A stretch of DNA of 5,337 nt from NCBI GenBank assembly GCA_030529405.1, contig JAUMWZ010000007.1, positions 7,475-12,811 of the forward strand, in the 5' to 3' direction. This DNA is from Bacteroides sp. Its GTDB lineage: Bacteria > Bacteroidota > Bacteroidia > Bacteroidales > Bacteroidaceae. The notes under the pieces are model-generated. The model was not told the DNA's origin. It ran no database searches and was given only the letters and a program-made list of their open reading frames with translations. This document shows positions 1-4,009 of the stretch, piece by piece (position 1 is the stretch's first letter; the number at the start of each line of letters is the position of its first letter). The position numbers and the translations under genes were made by a program.

Positions 1-58
1 GAATGCCTCCAACATATACCTCGTTTGTTTCTCTTCTAAAGTAGTTAAATAAATCCAC
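1..58 (-). CDS. ispG: IspG (GcpE), N-terminal fragment cut by the window edge
   Basis: Only 19 codons are visible. They read (GTG)-DLFNYFRRETNEVYVGGI, which matches the N-terminus I recall for Bacteroidales IspG (MDLFNY.RRET..V..G). IspG is the 4Fe-4S enzyme 4-hydroxy-3-methylbut-2-enyl diphosphate synthase of the cytoplasmic MEP isoprenoid pathway; Bacteroidota usually carry a long form with an extra central domain, which lies outside this window. The start is GTG at 58-56: the in-frame triplet two codons upstream is TAA, so no upstream ATG is possible and the family's initial Met aligns with this GTG. An A-rich stretch precedes it (RNA sense, aaaaaagaaagaataaaag). The gene follows purE on the same strand after a 184-nt gap. 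I found no exact TAnnTTTG promoter element in that gap. The identification rests on a short peptide plus synteny. Confidence 0.85.
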   Translation of the reverse strand, partial: MDLFNYFRRETNEVYVGGI

Positions 59-137
59 CTTTTATTCTTTCTTTTTTATTATTAGTCATATCATCAGAGA
101 TTTAAGCAAAACAGGAAATCACTTCATAACAAGCAAT

Positions 138-247
138 TTACAAACTATATATACTTAATCTCCGAATTGTATATAGTTTAGTTCTAAACTGTATATAGCC
201 TACAAACAAAGTGTTATCACTTTAGTTTAGAACTAAAACTCATTAGT
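138..247. repeat. Array of five degenerate 22-bp tandem units downstream of purE
   Basis: Cut into exact 22-nt steps, 138-247 gives five related units. Their 16-nt cores begin at 142, 164, 186, 208 and 230. They read aaactatatatactta, gaattgtatatagttt, aaactgtatatagcct, aaagtgttatcacttt and a weaker fifth, gaactaaaactcatta. The shared pattern is roughly AAACTRTATATAGTTT, which is close to palindromic. The last unit runs into purE and covers its stop codon (243-245). The 13-mer ctaaactgtatat at 184-196 recurs in exact inverted form at 3832-3844 in the array upstream of rpoN, so the two arrays belong to one family. The period equals about two helical turns, which would suit protein binding on one DNA face; that role is inference. 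Hairpin-forming mRNA 3' ends are an alternative. Confidence 0.75.
204..228 (-). terminator. Possible hairpin terminator after purE
   Basis: The arms AAAGTG (208-213) and CACTTT (218-223) flank a 4-nt loop. Four further pairs, AAAC (204-207) with GTTT (225-228), extend the stem across one bulged base at 224. In the purE transcript the hairpin starts about 15 nt after the stop codon. It is AT-rich and is followed by GTAGGC, not by a run of U, so intrinsic termination is uncertain. It coincides with the fourth repeat unit, and the symmetry may simply be that of the repeat. Confidence 0.25.
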
Positions 248-752
248 TTGTCTTGTATTCAAACTTTATTTCTTTTAGTTCTTCGTTTGCCTTTACAATC
301 TTAGTTTTCAAACTTTCTTTGTAAGCAAGCATAGTTTTTGCTACTTCTTCATCTGCCAAGGCAATAATCTGAACTGCCAAGATAGCCGCATTCATTGCTC
401 CGTTAATTGCTACTGTTGCAACAGGTATTCCCGGAGGCATTTGCGCAATAGAATATAAAGCATCTACTCCGTCAAGAACACTACCTTTTATTGGAACACC
501 TATAACTGGTAGCGTGGTGCTTGCTGCAATAACTCCTGGCAGAGCTGCAGCCATTCCCGCAGCAGCAATAATCACTTTAATACCTCTACCCTTTGCATTT
601 CTAGCAAATTCTTCAACAGCCTCAGGAGTTCTATGAGCTGAAAGCGCATTTATCTCGAAAGGGATTTTCAAATCATTTAGAAGGGTTGCCGCTTTCTCCA
701 TTACTGGCATATCAGACGTGCTACCCATTATAATACTTACTATTGGCTTCAT
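243..752 (-). CDS. purE: PurE, N5-carboxyaminoimidazole ribonucleotide mutase
   Basis: 169 residues, the normal length for a stand-alone bacterial class I PurE. The enzyme converts N5-CAIR (made by PurK) to CAIR in cytoplasmic de novo purine synthesis and acts as an octamer. Near the N-terminus is the phosphate-binding signature MGSTSDMPVM (residues 9-18). SAHRTPE (38-44) follows and contains the catalytic histidine, H40, equivalent to H45 of E. coli. AAAGMAAALPGVIAA (63-77) and GVDALYSIAQMPPGIPVATV (95-114) are typical of the family. Residues 135-169 form a charged helical tail. Class II AIR carboxylases have a GRSN-type motif instead, so they are excluded. One oddity: where E. coli PurE reads AAHLPG, this protein has AAALPG, so that histidine is an alanine (A70). 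The gene starts at ATG 752, 74 nt after gcvH on the same strand, with a hairpin in the gap and no clear promoter of its own. No purK is present in the window. Confidence 0.97.
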   Translation of the reverse strand: MKPIVSIIMGSTSDMPVMEKAATLLNDLKIPFEINALSAHRTPEAVEEFARNAKGRGIKVIIAAAGMAAALPGVIAASTTLPVIGVPIKGSVLDGVDALYSIAQMPPGIPVATVAINGAMNAAILAVQIIALADEEVAKTMLAYKESLKTKIVKANEELKEIKFEYKTN

Positions 753-772
753 AATTTTCTGGTTTATAAAAT

Positions 773-810
773 TTAGCCCCGTTCTTCGATTTCTCTGAGA
801 GCAGGGCTAA
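773..810 (-). terminator. GC-rich hairpin between gcvH and purE (terminator or attenuator)
   Basis: In the transcript, TTAGCCC (810-804) pairs perfectly with GGGCTAA (779-773), giving a 7-bp stem. The interior adds G-C and UCU/AGA pairs separated by C-A mismatches. The 3' arm is followed by ATTTTAT. The hairpin begins 17 nt after the gcvH stop and ends about 20 nt before the purE start. It is by far the most GC-rich stem in this AT-rich gap. It could terminate or attenuate transcription after gcvH, protect the gcvH mRNA end, or be a processing site. The U-run is short, so strong termination is doubtful. Confidence 0.45.
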
Positions 811-826
811 CTGTTTTGTTGTTATC

Positions 827-1207
827 TTATAAGTTTATCACTTTCTTATATTCTTCTGCGCTAAGCAAACCGTCTACATCAGCGATATTAGCAGGCTTCA
901 CTTTTACCAACCAACCTTTACCGTATGGATCTTTGTTTACTAACTCTGGATTGTCTTCTAAAGCAGTGTTTACTTCTAAAACCTCTGCAGCTATTGGCAA
1001 GAACAAGTCTGAAACAGTTTTTACTACTTCTATTGTTCCGAACACTTCTCCTTCATCTAGGTTTTCACCCTCAGTTGGTATGTCTACAAACACTATATCT
1101 CCTAACTGTTCTTGTGCATAATCTGTGATACCAACGTATGCTACATCTCCTTCAATGCGAATCCATTCGTGTTCGCTAGTGTACTTCAATTCTTGTGGAA
1201 AGTTCAT
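827..1207 (-). CDS. gcvH: GcvH, glycine cleavage system H protein
   Basis: 126 residues, the standard length for H protein. GcvH is the small cytoplasmic carrier whose lipoyl-lysine arm shuttles the aminomethyl group between the P, T and L proteins of the glycine cleavage complex, yielding NH3, CO2 and 5,10-methylene-THF. The N-terminus YTSEHEWIRIEGDVAYVGIT (9-28) and the following DYAQEQLGDIVFVDIP (29-44) are family hallmarks. The lipoylation site is K63 within GTIEVVKTVSD (57-67); K63 corresponds to the lysine of the common ESVKAASD motif. NPELVNKDPYGKGWLVKVKP (86-105) is the conserved second half, ending in LLSAEEYKKVI. It starts at ATG 1207, 28 nt after the membrane-protein gene, with an AT-rich leader, so co-transcription is likely. 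gcvT, gcvP and the lipoate genes are not in the window, so in this genome they must lie elsewhere. Confidence 0.97.
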   Translation of the reverse strand: MNFPQELKYTSEHEWIRIEGDVAYVGITDYAQEQLGDIVFVDIPTEGENLDEGEVFGTIEVVKTVSDLFLPIAAEVLEVNTALEDNPELVNKDPYGKGWLVKVKPANIADVDGLLSAEEYKKVINL

Positions 1208-1235
1208 AATATTAAATCTGTTTGTTGAATATTGT

Positions 1236-1937
1236 TTATAAAATGTTTTTTACAATCAAAGCATAAGGCACCACACTAAGCACGCCAACTATAGAGCCCA
1301 GAAGAAGAGAATATACATTGTCTTTCTTCAGTTCTAACCTCACTGTATATACCAACGCTATTAAAATGAGATACACAGCAAGCATAGCCAACATATTGCC
1401 TAACTTCATCGAGTTGGTAAACACTGCAATACCAGCAAGAGTGGTAACCACTGTTGAGTGAACAGAAACTACAATCTCCGTCCTAAGTATCTTCATACTG
1501 AGGTTTACGGCAAAATAAATTAGGTAAGCACCAATCAGAGTTATGACCGAGTCTAACAATATGAAAACTACTATTCCTTCACTCTTGAATGAATATAAAA
1601 GAATGATGTAAGAGACGAATGTTACTATAGTTGGGAAAAACCAAGCATTGTCATCGAATGTTATAACCTCATGTAGCTTGCGTTTTGCCTTATACGAGTA
1701 GACAATCATAGCCAAAAAGGGAACAACAAAACCAAAGGCAACAATCTTAGTAAGAAATTCCACGAAAAACTTCATATAGAATTCCTTCGTCAGCCCTCTA
1801 AAACCCACCGCCACATCAACATACTTTATGAAGATAATAAAGAATGCTATTATCAGCGGAGATAGTAACACGTTTATTGAATATTCTACTTTAGATATCC
1901 AACTGGTTAATTCTTTGTCTTTATCCTCTATACACAT
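1236..1937 (-). CDS. Polytopic inner-membrane protein, function unknown
   Basis: About 233 residues from ATG 1937. The same frame can be opened 14 codons earlier at GTG 1979 (247 aa), but those codons read through a degenerate copy of the 22-bp repeat, and an in-frame TAA lies seven codons above the GTG. The ATG is therefore preferred. Numbered from the GTG, hydrophobic stretches lie near residues 36-54, 74-96, 112-132, 136-158, 174-190, 195-213 and 223-243, suggesting about seven membrane spans. The loops carry basic patches (YSYKAKRKLHE at 94-104, RLELKKD at 214-220). There is no signal peptide, and I see no catalytic motif or transporter signature. It sits between rpoN and gcvH, a slot where, as I recall, other Bacteroidales also encode a small multi-span protein of Yip1-like type. 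That link is positional only, since the sequence itself does not show it to me. gcvH follows after 28 nt. Confidence 0.8.
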   Translation of the reverse strand: MCIEDKDKELTSWISKVEYSINVLLSPLIIAFFIIFIKYVDVAVGFRGLTKEFYMKFFVEFLTKIVAFGFVVPFLAMIVYSYKAKRKLHEVITFDDNAWFFPTIVTFVSYIILLYSFKSEGIVVFILLDSVITLIGAYLIYFAVNLSMKILRTEIVVSVHSTVVTTLAGIAVFTNSMKLGNMLAMLAVYLILIALVYTVRLELKKDNVYSLLLGSIVGVLSVVPYALIVKNIL

Positions 1938-1962
1938 ATTATAGATTCCATATAGTGTTTCA
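1919..1962 (-). repeat. Two degenerate 22-bp repeat units over the membrane-protein start
   Basis: Read on the minus strand, cores aaacactatatggaat (1960-1945) and tatgtgtatagaggat (1938-1923) lie exactly 22 nt apart. By eye the first unit matches the inverse of the 3845-3866 unit at about 14 of 22 positions. The second matches the inverse of 3823-3844 at about 12 of 22. The two units cover ATG 1937. The resemblance also shows in translation: ETLYGIYNMCI here against QTIYGLYLNCI in the open frame upstream of rpoN. The similarity is partial, and an AT-rich background raises chance matching. Confidence 0.45.
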
Positions 1963-1992
1963 ACATCAGTTGCACACACTCCAAAACTGCGG

Positions 1993-2000
1993 TAAAGTTA
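1993..2000 (-). promoter_or_regulatory. Weak -7-like promoter element for the membrane-protein gene
   Basis: The minus strand reads TAACTTTA, one mismatch from the Bacteroidota -7 consensus TAnnTTTG. I see no convincing -33 element about 20 nt upstream. If it is real, transcription would start near 1986. That leaves almost no leader before GTG 1979 but about 49 nt before ATG 1937, which favours the ATG. The rest of 1980-2176 (197 nt, between this gene and rpoN) shows no gene. Confidence 0.25.
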
Positions 2001-2176
2001 TCAATTATTACAACATAAGCTATAAAAAACACACTATATTATTACAGCTTTTCAACCTTCCACTCATTGATAAAAACAACGCATCTGTCTTTTTGTTCGT
2101 TTATGTTTTTATTATTCTCAAAATAGTTACTCTAAAGCCGTTTAAGGTGTACTCTTTCACTCACATATGTACATAT

Positions 2177-3664
2177 TTATTTTCGTCGCAATCTAGCAAC
2201 GGGAATGTTCATCTGCTCTCTGTATTTGGCAACTGTTCTTCGTGCTATCGGATAACCTTTAGATTGTAACACTTCTTTAAGTTCTTCGTCAGTAAGTGGC
2301 TTATTTTTGTCTTCTTTCTCTATGCTTTCTTCAATTATACTCCTTATTTCTCTGACAGATTTTTCTTCTCCACTGTCGGTGACAAATGAGTCGTTAAAGA
2401 ACGATTTCAGTGAATATATTCCGTAGTTTGTCTGCACATATTTGCTGTTGCTAACCCTTGATATGGTAGAAATATCTAGTCCTGTTTTCTCTGCCACATC
2501 TTTAAGTATCATCGGCTTAATAGATAGTTCATCGCCATCTATAAAGAAGTCTTTTTGCAGTTCTATTATAGCCTGCATTGTTTTCATCAGGGTTGTTTGT
2601 CGTTGCTTTATTGCATCAATAAACCACTGTGCAGACTCTACCTTTTGTTTTATGAACGACACAGCTTCTTTTGCTTCTTTGGTTTGATTCTGTTTGTTGT
2701 TTGCATGCTCCTCAAGCAGTGTCTTAAACTCTCTGTTCATTCTTATCTCTGGCACATTCCTATTATTGAGGCTGAGCAAAACATCTCCGTCGTCGGTTGT
2801 TTCTACAATAAAATCGGGAACAATCTGCTGAAAATTCTTTCCAATGCTTTCTCCAAGCGATGCTCCAGGCTTAGGATTTAGCTTCACAATCTCGCTCACT
2901 GCATCGTCAAGCTCTTCTTTTTCAATGTCTAGTTTACGCATAATCTTCTCCCAATGCTTCTTTGTAAACTCGTCATAACACAGATTTACAATCCTCAAGG
3001 CTACATCAAGAGAATCGGAAGTATGCACATTATCTTTTATTTTTCTTTCAATCTGTAGCCTAAGACACTCTTGCAAACTTCTTGCACCTATACCGGCAGG
3101 GTCAAAATCTTGCAACACTAGCAAGGCGTTTTCAACATCTTGCTCCGAACAATCAATGCCTGCATATATATTCAATTCATCAACTATTGCCGAAATGCTT
3201 TTGCGCAACAGTCCGTCATTATCAAGCGACCCGATAAGATACTCCACAATGTCGCTAGTTTCTTCACTTATGTTGCGTTCAGAGAGTTGTTCTTTCAGCG
3301 TGTCATAGAACGATTTTGTTTCAGAGAAAGGTATGCCACTCACTGTTTCTTCTTTGCTGATGTTTCGTTCCTGTAGCTTATAGTCTGGAATATCATCATC
3401 GTTAAGATAGTCTTTCATAACATCATAGTCCACTCCACTATCTTCTCCACCCTCAAAATCGTTTAGTTCCACGTCTGCATCGCCGTTGGCAGACTTTTCA
3501 GCCCCCTCTTCTAAAGCTGGATTTTCAAGCACTTCATACCTCACCCTATCTTCAAGTTCCACGGTAGGCAACTCTAACAACTTCACAAACAACACTTGTT
3601 GTGGCGAAAGAGTCTGAAGCATCTGTTGGCTTTGTGTTTGTTCTTGGCGGTTTATTTGCGACAT
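2177..3664 (-). CDS. rpoN: RNA polymerase sigma-54 factor (RpoN)
   Basis: 495 residues, close to the usual sigma-54 length. RpoN directs core polymerase to -24/-12 promoters (TGGCAC..TTGC) and needs AAA+ enhancer-binding proteins to open DNA. Glutamine-rich region I (1-50, with LSPQQVLFVKLLELPTVEL at 19-37) is the activator-contact region. An acidic region II follows (about 51-110). The core-binding region spans about 120-290 and includes DNDGLL (148-153) and LQDFDPAGIGARSLQECL (184-201). Region III carries the helix-turn-helix VAEKTGLDISTISRVSNSKY (390-409). The C-terminal RpoN box ARRTVAKYRE (474-483), which reads the -24 element, is perfect. The open frame continues 71 codons upstream to 3877, but that part is low-complexity translation of a 22-bp repeat array and has no sigma-54 similarity. 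A -7 promoter element at 3693-3700 also lies inside it, so ATG 3664 is chosen. The gene is divergent from pepP. No enhancer-binding protein is encoded here. Confidence 0.97.
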   Translation of the reverse strand: MSQINRQEQTQSQQMLQTLSPQQVLFVKLLELPTVELEDRVRYEVLENPALEEGAEKSANGDADVELNDFEGGEDSGVDYDVMKDYLNDDDIPDYKLQERNISKEETVSGIPFSETKSFYDTLKEQLSERNISEETSDIVEYLIGSLDNDGLLRKSISAIVDELNIYAGIDCSEQDVENALLVLQDFDPAGIGARSLQECLRLQIERKIKDNVHTSDSLDVALRIVNLCYDEFTKKHWEKIMRKLDIEKEELDDAVSEIVKLNPKPGASLGESIGKNFQQIVPDFIVETTDDGDVLLSLNNRNVPEIRMNREFKTLLEEHANNKQNQTKEAKEAVSFIKQKVESAQWFIDAIKQRQTTLMKTMQAIIELQKDFFIDGDELSIKPMILKDVAEKTGLDISTISRVSNSKYVQTNYGIYSLKSFFNDSFVTDSGEEKSVREIRSIIEESIEKEDKNKPLTDEELKEVLQSKGYPIARRTVAKYREQMNIPVARLRRK

Positions 3665-3692
3665 TACAGTTTGAAACTTTACGTTATATCTG

Positions 3693-3700
3693 CAAATATA
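3693..3700 (-). promoter_or_regulatory. rpoN promoter, -7 element
   Basis: The minus strand reads TATATTTG, a perfect match to the Bacteroidota -7 consensus TAnnTTTG, and it is followed by C. TTCG at 3724-3721 lies 20 nt upstream and is one mismatch from the -33 TTTG element. Transcription would begin near 3686, leaving about 22 nt before ATG 3664. This supports that start and argues against translation from further upstream. Confidence 0.55.
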
Positions 3701-3778
3701 CATATCAAAACATAAGTAAACGAATATTACCCCGCCGATGATATTATTTTTTGTGCAGAAAGCCAATAATTCGCCCGT

Positions 3779-3866
3779 TTGCAAACAATACACAGTTGAT
3801 TTGCAAACCGTATACAGCTGACTTTTAGACCATATACAGTTTAGGTATAAACCATATATGGTTTGC
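3779..3866. repeat. Array of four 22-bp tandem units upstream of rpoN
   Basis: Four contiguous 22-nt units begin at 3779, 3801, 3823 and 3845. Their 16-nt cores are aaacaatacacagttg (3783), aaaccgtatacagctg (3805), agaccatatacagttt (3827) and aaaccatatatggttt (3849). The last core is a perfect 16-bp palindrome. A fifth, shorter core, aaaccgtatgggcgaa, begins at 3877, out of phase by six bases. Consensus is about AAACCRTATACAGTTT. The array shares the inverted 13-mer atatacagtttag (3832-3844) with the array after purE. It lies upstream of the predicted rpoN promoter, about 80-165 nt from its -7 element, and about 110-195 nt upstream of the pepP promoter. An operator or nucleoid-protein platform is possible; a neutral dispersed repeat is equally possible. 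Confidence 0.8.
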
Positions 3867-3972
3867 AAACAGACCAAAACCGTATGGGCGAAAGAGTAAA
3901 TTCATATCCACATACAATATTATATGCCACAAACTATTATGTATTTTTCTCGGTTTTCTCATCATAAAAAAA

Positions 3973-3980
3973 TAACTTTG
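3973..3980 (+). promoter_or_regulatory. pepP promoter, -7 element
   Basis: The plus strand reads TAACTTTG followed by C, a perfect TAnnTTTG match. No clear TTTG -33 element is seen about 20 nt upstream. Transcription would start near 3986, giving a leader of about 24 nt before the ATG at 4010. Confidence 0.55.
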
Positions 3981-4009
3981 CGATATTGAAACTTAAAAAA
4001 TAATGCCCT

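Larger units (their letters stand above)
3665..4009. other. Divergent intergenic region between rpoN and pepP
   Basis: This 345-nt AT-rich stretch has no credible gene. It holds the rpoN -7-like element (3693-3700, minus), four 22-bp repeat units (3779-3866) with a fifth out-of-phase core to about 3892, and the pepP -7-like element (3973-3980, plus). Between 3893 and 3972 there is only AT-rich sequence, including a loose repeat-like stretch near 3928-3945 (acaaactattatgtattt). The minus-strand open frame crossing 3665-3877 is judged non-coding. Confidence 0.8.

Noticed and set aside
59..242. Separate ispG promoter in the purE-ispG gap
   Set aside because: Near-matches such as TATAGTTTG and TAACACTTTG have the wrong spacing for TAnnTTTG; no exact element was found.
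753..826. Purine riboswitch upstream of purE
   Set aside because: The gap is only 74 nt and shows one simple hairpin, with no three-way junction or conserved purine-aptamer loops.
816..1121. Plus-strand open frames opposite gcvH, rpoN and the membrane gene (816-1121, 925-1128, 1955-2269, 2442-2687, 2555-2881, 3140-3376)
   Set aside because: They are antisense shadows of well-identified genes, with low-complexity Ser/Leu/Cys-rich translations and no recognisable domain.
2070..2112. 9-bp inverted repeat ATAAAAACA / TGTTTTTAT downstream of rpoN
   Set aside because: The stem is nearly all A-T with a loop of about 25 nt, so it is thermodynamically poor; not supported as a terminator.
2165..2176. 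12-bp palindrome ATATGTACATAT just after the rpoN stop
   Set aside because: It is entirely AT-rich apart from one GC step, has no loop or U-run, and is likely to arise by chance in this composition; too weak for a terminator call.
2752..2772. Sigma-54 -24/-12 promoter (TGGCAC) in the window
   Set aside because: TGGCAC occurs on the plus strand inside rpoN, but no GC dinucleotide follows at the required spacing and the site is within coding sequence.
3779..3892. CRISPR array
   Set aside because: The units are contiguous with no unique spacers, the repeats are too short and degenerate, and no cas genes are visible.
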